DNA of 64,000 bases from Blastomussa wellsi (lineage: Eukaryota; Cnidaria; Anthozoa; Scleractinia; Plerogyridae). This document shows, one piece after another, positions 49,401 through 59,288 of this stretch. A program made the translations under genes and the position numbers. The DNA lies in the NCBI GenBank assembly GCA_947652115.1, contig OX393562.1, positions 26,582,407-26,646,406 on the forward strand, written 5' to 3'. The notes beneath the pieces are model-generated. The model did no database searches and was not told where the DNA came from. It worked only from the letters and a program-made list of their open reading frames with translations. The first letter of the stretch is position 1. The number at the start of each line of letters is the position of its first letter.

Positions 49401-50756
49401 TTTTCCTTTCGGGTGGACATGTCCGCTTACGGGAGCTTAAAAACAAAGAAAAAGTCTAAGTCGTAACCCTAAAAGTGCCCGCGGCCGCTTACGAGAACGT
49501 GACAATACAGCCGAGTGTCCGTTAAGAGAGCTTCGACTGTAATGAATATTATTTTTTAAGGTATAGTTATAAGAGAAAACAACAGTGGCCTTGAGTGTGA
49601 GTGAGTGTAATATTCGCCAATGTTCCCCACATGCATCATAACGTGCACATGCACATAAATTACCAACCAATAAAGAAGGACAGTTAGGTCGATGAGTTAA
49701 TAGTTGATTAAATTAATGATAGATCGATCGAATAATGCTTGGTAACGCTTAGTAATGCTGAGTAACTAAATGATTAACGGATCGCGCGGTCGATTGGTTG
49801 GTTGGTTGTTCTTTTTTATGGTTGGTTGGTTGGTTGGCTGGCTGGCTGGTTTGTCGGTCGGTCGGTCGGTTGGTTGGTTTGAGCTCGATTAAACCTAGAA
49901 ATGCCAATGGTCGATAGAAAGAAGAAAATGTCCCATTTACTGCTTGATTTGATTCGATCGATTTATTAATCCTATATTATAATAATCCGTGCGTTGGCTT
50001 ATTATTGTCACAGGGATTTTTGCCGGTTTTGGGGTACATTCTGCCAAAATCACTGCTTTGCGCTTGTTGTGTACAAAGTGCTCCAACAGACCAAGGTGAA
50101 TTCAGATGAAATTTTAGCAGGGAAAGCATACCATAATATTTTTTGGGCGATTTTTTCAATGCATAGCTTAAAACTTTGAAACAATTGGCAAAGTTTTTCA
50201 AATTACAATCCATTTCCATCCTCGTCATCTGTGACAGCATACAAGAATCAACAGTTTCAAGATATTACGTATACTATAGTCTTCGACAACAAAAATAGAC
50301 ATTGTTATTAGGTTTTCCTTGTTGCATCGATAGTTTTAAGCTTTTAAAAATACCCTTTTACAGCGTGACAATGCCCGTTTCACTCTTGTGTAAAATGTTT
50401 TTAATTCTCAGGTTCCAGAACGAGAGAACACGACCTCCATAGTTGTGACAACAGCTGGTATAGTTCTGGGTATCGTGGTATTAGGAGCTGTGGTCGGTAT
50501 TGTTGTAATAAAACACATTCGATCAAACCGTGATGGGATCAAAGTGGATTCACTGGATGAACAAGTTTACACGGCTTCTTCACGGAGAAGCAGCTTCACT
50601 ACTTCAGAGGATGAAGTAGAACTAACTGAAGCTGATTTTGAAGATGAACTTGTTGAAGATCAATATTTACCTTCTGACTCTGAACTTAAATCAGGCTTGG
50701 AGCTTATGTTTCTGAAACAACAAAGACATTATTGGACAAGAAAAAAGAAGCCCTGA
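43474..50756 (+). CDS. M5: type I membrane protein with charged N-terminal region, ApeC domain and long tail
   Basis: Seven exons, 43474-43543, 44207-44539, 45706-45925, 46324-46582, 47784-47958, 48732-48955 and 50412-50756, give 541 residues. A signal peptide (MTFPFKFVFVVLLKLCLFVE) is followed by a cysteine-free, Lys/Asp/Glu-rich region of about 110 residues (exon 2). Residues 138-341 form an ApeC domain: WPSGTYGLPKPVDGCPNAEG, FCIKMYED, WPDGKYCIYKKGSSCPTG, WDDENKDN, IFFCC, LCQRVKGM and LCYYTP. A 75-residue Lys-rich stalk follows (exon 6). Exon 7 encodes a transmembrane helix at about 437-458 (IVVTTAGIVLGIVVLGAVVG) and a tail of about 83 residues with RRSSF, acidic stretches and a basic end (RKKKP). 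The tail is far longer than in M1 to M4 and could carry signalling or trafficking sites. A tRNA-Ile gene lies in intron 3. A 100-codon open frame in intron 1 (43897-44196) was left out because its donor does not fit exon 2. AATAAA at 51168-51173 is a candidate polyadenylation signal. Confidence 0.88.
44670..44860 (+). repeat. Dispersed repeat with CRE-like motif (copy 3)
   Basis: It contains TTCAAGATGGCG, then CTTATGACGTCATAAC, then CATTGTGTCATCAAGTAGAG. The order matches the copies near 6.3 and 32.6 kb. It lies in M5 intron 2. Confidence 0.55.
46041..46151 (+). tRNA. trnI(uau): tRNA-Ile(UAU) with intron, single plus-strand copy inside M5 intron 3
   Basis: The acceptor stem GCTCCCG pairs with CGGGAGC, with discriminator A at 46151. 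The D arm, TAGCACAGTCGGTTAGAGC, contains the A box. The anticodon stem TCGTA pairs with TGCGA around a loop CTTATAA, giving anticodon UAU, which reads the AUA codon. A 37-base intron sits after the anticodon loop. The T arm is GGGGG-TTCGAGC-ACCCC: position 61 is A, so it cannot pair with G53, a contact almost always kept and paired in the array copies. TTTT follows directly (46152-46155) as a Pol III terminator. The gene may be active, but the T-arm change weakens both folding and the B box. Confidence 0.85.
46664..46740 (+). repeat. tRNA-like SINE fragment in M5 intron 4
   Basis: GTAATGGCATAACGGCTAGT followed by GCGCTGGATTGCGGATT resembles the tRNA-like head of a SINE with an A box. The later CGGTTCATGC is a weak B box. 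No acceptor stem forms. Confidence 0.4.
46989..47320. mobile_element. MITE-like element with 19-base perfect terminal inverted repeats
   Basis: GTTCACCACTAAATTTTCT at 46989-47007 is the exact inverse complement of 47302-47320. The interior is non-coding and contains direct repeats of GGCACTAT/ATAGTGCCCGTCC type. It lies in M5 intron 4. Confidence 0.82.
47339..47480. repeat. Foldback element in M5 intron 4
   Basis: The arm at 47339-47396 (TTTCTGTCTCGGAACTATCG...) pairs with 47421-47480 (...CGATAGTTCCTAGACAGAAA) with few mismatches, loop about 25 bases. Confidence 0.82.
48098..48341. mobile_element. MITE with AAAGGAGCTACGTCA-type ends (copy 2)
   Basis: Left end AAAGGAGCTACGTCATCGTT, right end ATCGTGACGTAGCTAGCTCC(TTT). 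The body is shared with the copy at 32831-33069. It lies in M5 intron 5. Confidence 0.78.
49790..49880. repeat. Tetranucleotide microsatellite (GGTT/GGCT/GGTC)n
   Basis: Runs of GGTTGGTT, GGCTGGCT and GGTCGGTC follow one another in M5 intron 6. It is a compound simple repeat. Confidence 0.85.
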
Positions 50757-52636
50757 GAAAAAAGTACTTTCTACATATAGGATAGTCGAGATATTTTACA
50801 GTACATGTGTAAGTGCCATGTCGTGGCAAGTGTTCCGTTACTGGAGGCAACAAATGCACTGTTTACCTCTGTTGCATGCCAGGATGTTCCATTTCTGAAG
50901 GAATGCAATGTCATTATGGGACACACAAAATTCGTCGATCATTAACAGAATATAGACAGATAGCTTAGTCGAAAATTTTGTGCACTTTTTTCTATATATT
51001 TTTTAACTTCTTTATTGCCATAAAAATTAATCTTTATGAGCTCGTTTCGTATTCCGTTAAGATCAAAGTGATTCCATTATGTGTCAATTTTGCATACATA
51101 GACATACAACTATACATGTACTAGCTTAACCCCATGAAGTCTGAAGTTAGAAGAAATCCTCTTTTTAAATAAAAGGATATAAATTTATTTATTTATTTAT
51201 CTCGACTGACGAATATATGCGATACACGGCACAATTTGCACTCCACAGAAGCCACCCACCGTCTCGGATTTGGGGAGGAGAAGGGCTCAAACTCTACGAC
51301 TTTCGCATTGCTTCAGCACACTTGGCACTTCAATGAACGTTTTATGAAGGTTAAAAGTCATCAACTGACATCAGCGAAGCTGGAAAATGTGGCTACGTGC
51401 TGGGGGGAAGGTGGGGAGGTGCTGTCTCCCACCTTTGGCTTTAAAGAAGATAAAACAGTTTCCGTGTCTCAGAACAACATAATCATCGCTTCTCAGCATC
51501 TCTTCTTTCAGCACCCACCACCCTCCACCCCACATAAAATTATTCTTCGCTGTCCCTGTCTTTGTTTAAAATGCTCCTAACCCCAAAATATTTTTTCACT
51601 GAAATAAACCTTTGCACTTTTTCGAAACGCATTGCACCTTCCGTTTCTCCTTTTTACCAAATTCTGACTATTTATAGCATTCAAAAGTTACGAAAACCTG
51701 TGCATCATTTGTTCCACGACCGAGTCATAAGGGGCGTGGGTCTATTGCTTATATGACGTCACAATCTGATTTGCATGCATTTTTACAAAGACTTGATACG
51801 ATGCGATTTATTTTACGAAAAAAAACATTCTTTTTATAGAATATGGAAAATTATGCAAGCTAATATAACTCGCCGGCTATCTTTCAGTTCCAAGATCGCA
51901 AACTGATTAAATTGAAGTTAATTTCTCTTTACCTCTCTTTATTTATTACCACATATTTCTGCTGGTGCATGAGATCAATACTTGTTGGTTTGTGTTATCA
52001 TCCTATCAACACTGCTTGGTAGTTTATTCATGATACACAAAATTCAACAATCTGATTTGCATGCATTTTTACAAATCAGTTTGTGACGTCATATCAGGAA
52101 TAGACCCACGCCCCTTATGACTCGGTCATGGAACAAATGATGCCCAGTTTTTCGTAACTTTTGAATGCTATAAATAGTTAGAATTTGGTGAATAGGAGAA
52201 ACGAAACGTGCAATACGTTTCGAACTGGAGCAAAGGTTTTTTTAGCGAAAAAAATATTTTGAGGTTAGGTGAATCCAACCTTTTAACTGCCTTATTAATT
52301 CTTCAAGTTGAATTTTGTGTACTCCATTGTTGCCCCATTTGTGAACTCCATTGTTGTGTCCTTGGTGACGTAATTTGCTATTGAATTGGGATATGGCGCT
52401 CGACCCCACTGAAGACTAACCGCACTCAAGATCGAGTCTCAAACTAAGTGAAACTAAACCCGATCTAACTAATAAACAAACTTTTTATTACAATATTGAT
52501 ATCAACTAAAACTTTTATAAAAGTGGTAGAATCGGTATACGCCAGTGGGCACAAAACTCCATAGTGAACTATAAGGCACAAACTAATAGTTAAATTCTGC
52601 TGGCTTAATCCAAAAAAATAATAGAAAGAAAACCAT
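50757..52636. other. Stretch between M5 and the tRNA array
   Basis: No coding gene was recognised. It holds the likely M5 3' UTR, with AATAAA at 51168-51173, then a large foldback element (51577-52268), then the first flank unit of the tRNA array (from about 52320). Confidence 0.5.
51577..52268. mobile_element. Foldback transposon-like element of 692 bases with arms of about 195 bases
   Basis: The left arm (about 51577-51769, starting CTAACCCCAAAATATTTTTT) and right arm (about 52075-52268) are inverse complements with few mismatches. Shared landmarks are the pair AAGGGGCGTGGGTCTATT and AATAGACCCACGCCCCTT, and ATATGACGTCACAA. The centre is AT-rich and has no transposase frame. Confidence 0.85.
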
Positions 52637-52747
52637 TGCTCCCGGGGGGGCTCGAACCCCCGACCTTCGCATTACTTCAGCACCCTCGGCGGTACACGCC
52701 AGCACTGCTTATAAGTACGACGCTCTAACCGCCTGTGCTACGGGAGC
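52637..52747 (-). tRNA. trnI(uau): tRNA-Ile(UAU) with intron, array copy 1
   Basis: Total 111 bases including a 37-base intron. Anticodon loop CTTATAA; acceptor GCTCCCG/CGGGAGC; T arm GGGGG-TTCGAGC-CCCCC fully paired. The D loop has CAGGCGG instead of the CAGTCGG of the other copies. On the minus strand a TTTT tract follows within about 6 bases. Confidence 0.88.
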
Positions 52748-53896
52748 TGGATATCTAACATAATGATTCTTGGTGTGCTTGAAACACATAACAACATTTC
52801 AATAATAAATTAGCTTCAAAATAAATAGCAATTGTTCTTAAAGGACTATTGATTGGTCCGTTATGACTGTTAAAAAGACACTGAGCGTTATCAGCAGCGT
52901 GGCAAAATCATTTACATAACTGAACAATCTGTGAAGCTCTCCAAACGTTGTCACTTCAACAACACTGAAGGCTGACCACACTCAAGATCCGGAGTCTCAA
53001 ACTTGGTCAAACTAAACCCGGCCTTACTAATAAACCTAATTTTAATTACCACAGTGCTCTTGATCTCAACTAAAGAAAACATTATGAAAGAACTTTTAGA
53101 GACTCGCAATCAATATACGTGAGTGCGCACAAAACTCGATATAGCTAAATTCTGCGGGCTTAATCAAAACAATAACAGAAGAAACCCACGGGAGCTCGAT
53201 ATCCTAGGTAGTGATTCTTGGTGTACATGAAACACATAACATGCACAGCTTTCCAATGATAAATCAGTTTCAACAACAACGCAAGCTTCATTATAATCAA
53301 AAAGTTAAACTTAATTTACAACATAATGTAATAATACAAACAAGGTAACATTTACTCAGAATAACTAAAAAGCTAATCAAGCTGAGTGTTGGCACCAAAG
53401 CTGGAGCAAATCAATTAATTATTCGAATTAAATGACAATTTTCCTTCAACGACTATTAATGACTGGTCCGCCATGACTATTATGAAGTTACAGAGCGTCA
53501 TGAATAGCGTAGCAAACTCACAAGTACCACGGTATTATTAACTAAAAAACTTTTCTAAAAGAACTAACAGAGGCACAACCAGTATACATCAGTGCGCAGA
53601 GAACATGACAGTGCACGCTAGTACGATCCGTAATGACTGTAAAAAAGTTAGTGAGCGTTATGAATAACGAGACAAAGTCACTTACACAACTAAAAAATCT
53701 GCGAAGCTCTCGAACGCTATCACTTCCGACTGAAGGCTGAACGCGCTCAATACCGAGTTTTAAAAAGGTCTTACTTATCCCGGCATTACTAATAACCCAA
53801 TGTTACAAGTACCGTGGTGATCTAGATCTTGATCTCAACTTTTTAAAAAAATAACAGAGACACAACGTGACTGCGCACAAAATACGATAGTGTTCA

Positions 53897-53966
53897 CAGC
53901 ACCCTCGGCGGTACACGCCAGCACTGCTTATAAGTACGACGCTCTAACCGACTGTGCTACGGGAGC
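53897..53966 (-). pseudogene. Truncated tRNA-Ile(UAU), 5' half only (array copy 2)
   Basis: It keeps the acceptor 5' strand, D arm, anticodon and most of the intron, but the 3' exon is missing: anticodon stem 3' strand, T arm and acceptor 3' strand. The break is at CAGCACCC (in plus-strand reading), where array flank sequence (GTGTTCA) begins. It cannot make a tRNA. Confidence 0.9.
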
Positions 53967-54384
53967 TTGATATTTAGGTCGATGATTCTTGGTTTATATA
54001 AAACATAACAACATTTCAACAATAAATCAGTTTCAAATTAAATGTCAATTTTACTTCAATGACCATTGGCTGATCCGTAATGACTGTAAAAAAGTTAGTG
54101 AGCGTTATGAATAACGAGACAAAGTCACTTACACAACTAAAAAATCTGCGAAGCTCTCGAACGCTATCACTTCCGACTGAAGGCTGACCGCGCTCAATAC
54201 CGAGTTTTAAAAAGGTCTTACTTATCCCGGCATTACTAATAACCCAACGTTACAAGTACCGTGGTGATCTAGATCTTGATCTCAACTTTTTAAAAAAATA
54301 ACAGAGACACAACGTGACTGCGCACAAAATACGATAGTGTTCACAAATTCTGCTGTCATAATCAAGTAATAAGATTAGAACACT

Positions 54385-54495
54385 TGCTCCCGGGGGGGCT
54401 CGAACCCCCGACCTTCGCATTACTTCAGCACCCTCGGCGGTACACGCCAGCACTGCTTATAAGTACGACGCTCTAACCGACTGTGCTACGGGAGC
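54385..54495 (-). tRNA. trnI(uau): tRNA-Ile(UAU) with intron, array copy 3
   Basis: A full 111-base gene, with exon and intron sequence identical to the array consensus. The 3' flank on the minus strand (AGTGTTCTAATCTTATTAC) has no TTTT run for over 50 bases, unlike copies 1, 4, 7, 8 and 9, so termination may be poor. Confidence 0.87.
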
Positions 54496-55093
54496 TGGAT
54501 ATCTAGGTTCATGATTCTTGGTTTGTATAAAACACATAACAACATTTCAATGATAAATCAGTTTAAAATTAAATGTCAATTTTACTTCAATGACCATTGA
54601 CTGATCCGTCATGACTGTTAAAAAATTAGTGAGCATTGTGAAAAACGAGGGAAACTCATTTACGCAACTGTAAACTCTGCGAGGCTCTCCAACGTTTTCA
54701 CTGACACTGAAGGGGTGATGCTCCATATACCAATCAATATGTATGCCCTATTGTGTCGTTCTATTGTGTGAAGTTTGCTGTCTTATTGTTTAGGGGCTAG
54801 GCTCCATTGTTGTGTCCTTGGTGACGTAATTTGCTATTGAATTGGTATATGGCGCTCGACCCCACTGAAAACTAACCGGACTCAAGATCGAGTCTCAAGC
54901 TAAGTCAAACTAAACCCGATCTAACTAATAAAAAAACTTTTTATTACAATATTGATATCAACTAAAACTTTTATAAACGTGGTAGAATCGGTATACGCCA
55001 GTGGGCACAAAACTCCATAGTGAACTATAAGGCACAAACTACTAGTTAAATTCTGCCGGCTTAATCCAAAAAAATTAATAGAAAGAAAACCAC

Positions 55094-55204
55094 TGCTCCC
55101 GGGGGGGCTCGAACCCCCGACCTTCGCATTACTTCAGCACCCTCGGCGGTACACGCCAGCACTGCTTATAAGTACGACGCTCTAACCGACTGTGCTACGG
55201 GAGC
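55094..55204 (-). tRNA. trnI(uau): tRNA-Ile(UAU) with intron, array copy 4
   Basis: A full 111-base gene with the consensus exon and intron. TTTT follows on the minus strand within about 10 bases (AGTGGTTTTC). Confidence 0.89.
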
Positions 55205-55583
55205 TGGATATCCAATTCAGTGATTCTTGGTGTACATCAAACACATAACATGTACAACTTTCCAATGTTTCAACAACAACACAAGCTTTATAACCAAATT
55301 AAAAAGTTAAACTTAATTTACAACATAATGTATTAATACAAACAACGTAAAATTTACTCAGAGTGCAAAGCTAAATACTATTTTGAATATGGGAGATAGG
55401 TTGGCACTTAAACTCGGGCAAAGCAATTAATTAGTCGAATTAAATAACAATTTTCTTCAACGACTATAAATGACTGGTCCGTCATGACTATTATGAAGTT
55501 ACAGAGCGTCATGAATAGCGCAGCAAAGTCACTTCTGACAACTGAAAGTTCAATGAAGCTCTCCAACGTTGTCACTTCATGTT

Positions 55584-55858
55584 ACACCCCTCTGTAACAG
55601 ACCCACTGAAACCCTACCCAGTGGATTATTTTACGCTACCAGCGCAAATTTAGTCTCCCCAGTACCCAGTGAATATTTTGATTTTACCCGGTGACTGTGC
55701 GGTGTGACCCAGCGTATTTTGTTTGCAAAAGATAGTAATAAATAAACAAAATAAAACAGAAAACGTGCGAACCCAGTGGGAAATTAGCCAACCCGGTTAC
55801 TTTTTCCCGAAAACCCAGTGATGAGAAAGATTCCACTGGGTCTGTTACAGAGGGGTGT
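55584..55858. mobile_element. 275-base MITE inside the tRNA array (copy 1)
   Basis: Terminal inverted repeats of 22 bases begin ACACCCCTCTGTAACAGACC. Two more copies of exactly 275 bases are at 57723-57997 and 58763-59037. The related flank without the element near 52960 (GTCACTTCAACAACACTGAAGG) shows an empty site. Confidence 0.9.
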
Positions 55859-56090
55859 CTTCAGCTGAAGGCTGGCCGCAACTCAAGATCTAAGCTCAAG
55901 CCAGGTCAAACAAATGCCGGCATTACTAATAACCCAACTTTTTATCGGCACAAGTACCACGGAATTATTAACTAAAAAACTTTTATAAAATAACTAACAG
56001 AGACACACAACCAGTATACATCAGTGCACAGAGAACATGATAGTGTACGCTGGCTTAATCAAATAAAATCAGTGTTAAAAGTAAAACCAA

Positions 56091-56114
56091 TGATCCCGGG
56101 GGGGCTCGAACCCC
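56091..56114 (-). pseudogene. tRNA-Ile(UAU) remnant, 3' end only (array copy 5)
   Basis: Only 24 bases remain: the acceptor 3' strand with one change (GATC for GCTC in plus-strand reading) and part of the T arm. The sequence then jumps to the flank AACAATAAATCAGTTTC that in other units lies about 50 bases beyond a complete tRNA. It is a deletion product. Confidence 0.85.
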
Positions 56115-56480
56115 AACAATAAATCAGTTTCAAATTAAATGTCAATTTTACTTCAATGACCATTGGCTGATCCGTAATGACTGTAAAAAGTTAGTGAGCG
56201 TTATGAATAACGAGACAAACTCACTTACACAACTAAAAAATCTGCGAAGCTCTCCAAAGCTATCACTTCCGACTGAAGGCTGACCGCGCTCAATACCGAG
56301 TTTTAAAAAGGTCTTACTTATCCCGGCATTACTAATAACCCAACGTTACAAGTACCGTGGTGATCTAGATCTTGATCTCAACTTTTAAAACAAATAACAG
56401 AGACACAACGTGACTGCGCACAAAATACGATAGTGTTCACAAATTCTGCTGTCATAATCAAGTAATAAGATTAGAACACT

Positions 56481-56591
56481 TGCTCCCGGGGGGGCTCGAA
56501 CCCCCGACCTTCGCATTACTTCAGCACCCTCGGCGGTATACGCCACCACTGCTTATAAGTACGACGCTCTAACCGACTGTGCTACGGGAGC
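56481..56591 (-). tRNA. trnI(uau): tRNA-Ile(UAU) with intron, array copy 6
   Basis: A full 111-base gene. Exons are as in the consensus; the intron differs at two bases. The flank matches copy 3 and likewise lacks a near TTTT terminator. Confidence 0.86.
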
Positions 56592-57208
56592 TTGATAGAC
56601 TTGATATTTAGGTTGATGATTCTTGGTTTATATAAAACACATAATAACATTTCAATAATAAATCAGTTTCAAATTAAATGTCAACTTTACTTCAATGACC
56701 ATTGACTGATCCGTCATGACTGTTAAAAAATTAGTGAGCATTGTGAAAAATGAGGGAAACTCATTTACGCAACTGTAAACTCTGCGAGGCTCTCCAACGT
56801 TTTCACTGACACTGAAGGGGTGATGCTCCATATACCAATTAATATATCTGCCCTATTGTGTCGTTCTATTGTGTGAAGGTTGCTGTCTTATTGTTTAGGG
56901 GCTAGGCTCCATTGTTTTGTCCTTGGTGACGTAATTTGCTATTGACTTGGTATATGGCGCTCGACTCCACTGAAAACAAACCGGACTCAAGATCGAGTCT
57001 CAAGCTAAGTCAAACTAAACCCGATCTAACTAATAAACAAACTTTTATTACAATATTGATCTCAACTAAAACTTTTATCAAAGTGGTAGAAGAGACGCAC
57101 AATCAGTATACGTCAGTGGGCACAAAACTCCATAGTGAACGATAAGGCACAAACTAATAGTTAAATTCTGCCGGCTTAATCCAAAAAAATTAATAGAAAG
57201 AAAACCAC

Positions 57209-57319
57209 TGCTCCCGGGGGGGCTCGAACCCCCGACCTTCGCATTACTTCAGCACCCTCGGCGTTCCTCGCCAGCACTGCTTATAAGTACGACGCTCTAA
57301 CCGACTGTGCTACGGGAGC
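57209..57319 (-). tRNA. trnI(uau): tRNA-Ile(UAU) with intron, array copy 7
   Basis: A full 111-base gene with consensus exons. The intron hairpin loop is changed from TGTAC to AGGAA while its GGCG/CGCC stem is kept. TTTT follows on the minus strand. Confidence 0.88.
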
Positions 57320-57722
57320 TGGATATCCAATTCAGAGATTCTTGGTGTACATCAAACACATAACATGTACAACTTTCCAATGTTTCAACAACAACACAAG
57401 CTTTGTTACCAAATTAAAAAGTTAAACTTAATTTACAACATAATGTATTAATACAAACAACGTAACATTTACTCAGAATAACTAAAAAGCTAATCGAGCT
57501 GAGTAAAACTAAATACTATTTTGAATATGGGAGATAGGTTGGCACTTAAACTCGAGCAAAGCAATTAATTAGTCGAATTAAATAACAATTTTTCTTCAAC
57601 GACTATAAATGACTGGTCCGTCATGACTATTATGAAGTTACAGAGCGTCATGAATAGCGGCGCAGCAAAGTCACTTCTGACAACTGAAAGTTCAATGAAG
57701 CTCTCCAACGTTGTCACTTCAA

Positions 57723-57997
57723 ACACCCCTCTGTAACAGACCCACTGAAACCCTACCCAGTGGATTATTTTACGCTACCAGCGCAAATTTAGTCTCCCCA
57801 GTACCCAGTGAATATTTTGATTTTACCCGGTGACTGTGCGGTGTGACCCAGCGTATTTTGTTTGTAAAAGATAGTAATAAATAAACAAAATAAAACAGAA
57901 AACGTGCGAACCCAGTGGGAAATTTGCCAACGCGGTTTCTTTTTCCCGAAAACCCAGTCAGGAGAAAGATTCCACTGGGTCTGTTACAGAGGGGTGT
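57723..57997. mobile_element. 275-base MITE inside the tRNA array (copy 2)
   Basis: Same length and 22-base inverted ends as the copy at 55584. CTTCA-like sequence on both sides is a possible target duplication. Confidence 0.9.
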
Positions 57998-58248
57998 CTT
58001 CAACTGAAGGCTGGCCCAAACTCAAGATCTAAGCTCAAGCCAGGTCAAACAAATGCCGGCATTACTAATAACCCAACTTTTTATCAGCACAAGTACCACG
58101 GTATTATTAACTAAAAAACTTTTATATAAGAACTAACCGAGACACAACCAGTATGCATCAGTGCACAGAGAACATGATAGTGCACGCTAGTACAATAGTT
58201 AATTTCCGCTGGCTTAATAAAATAAAATCATATTAAAAGTAAAACCAC

Positions 58249-58359
58249 TGCTCCCGGGGGGGCTCGAACCCCCGACCTTCGCATTACTTAAGCACCCTCG
58301 GCGTTCCTCGCCAGCACTGCTTATAAGTACGACGCTCTAACCGACTGTGCTACGGGAGC
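58249..58359 (-). tRNA. trnI(uau): tRNA-Ile(UAU) with intron, array copy 8
   Basis: A full 111-base gene with consensus exons and the same altered intron loop as copy 7, as expected for neighbouring 1040-base units. TTTT follows on the minus strand. Confidence 0.88.
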
Positions 58360-58762
58360 TGGATATCCAATTCAGTGATTCTTGGTGTACATCAAACACA
58401 TAACATGTACAACTTTCCAATGTTTCAACAACAACACAAGCTTTATTACCAAATTAAAAAGTTAAACTTAATTTACAACATAATGTATTAATACAAACAA
58501 CGTAACATTTACTCAGAATAACTAAAAAGCTAATCGAGCTGAGTAAAACTAAATACTATTTTGAATATGGGAGATAGGTTGGCACTTAAACTCGAGCAAA
58601 GCAATTAATTAGTCGAATTAAATAACAATTTTTCTTCAACGACTATAAATGACTGGTCCGTCATGACTATTATGAAGTTACAGAGCGTCATAAATAGCGG
58701 CGCAGCAAAGTCACTTCTGACAACTGAAAGTTCAATGAAGCTCTCCAACGTTGTCACTTCAA

Positions 58763-59037
58763 ACACCCCTCTGTAACAGACCCACTGAAACCCTACCCAG
58801 TGGATTATTTTACGCTACCAGCGCAAATTTAGTCTCCCCAGTACCCAGTGAATATTTTGATTTTACCCGGTGACTGTGCGGTGTGACCCAGCGTATTTTG
58901 TTTGCAAAAGATAGTAATAAATAAACAAAATAAAACAGAAAACGTGCGAACCCAGTGGGAAATTAGCCAACGCGGTTTCTTTTTCCCGAAAACCCAGTGA
59001 GGAGAAAGATTCCACTGGGTCTGTTACAGAGGGGTGT
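58763..59037. mobile_element. 275-base MITE inside the tRNA array (copy 3)
   Basis: Third copy, in the unit between tRNA copies 8 and 9. Nearly identical to the copy at 57723 and in the same position in the unit. Confidence 0.9.
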
Positions 59038-59288
59038 CTTCAACTGAAGGCTGGCCGCAACTCAAGATCTAAGCTCAAGCCAGGTCAAACAAATGGCGGC
59101 ATTACTAACAACCCAACTTTTTATCAGCACAAGTACCACGGTATTATTAACTAAAAAACTTTTATAAAAGAACTAACCGAGACACAACCAGTATGCATCA
59201 GTGCACAGAGAACATGATAGTGCACGCTAGTACAATAGTTAATTTCCGCTGGCTTAATAAAATAAAATCATATTAAAAGTAAAACCAC

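Noticed and set aside
51236..51580. 114-codon open frame
   Set aside because: It lies in the region after M5, has Pro/His-rich low-information sequence and no domain, and runs into a foldback element.
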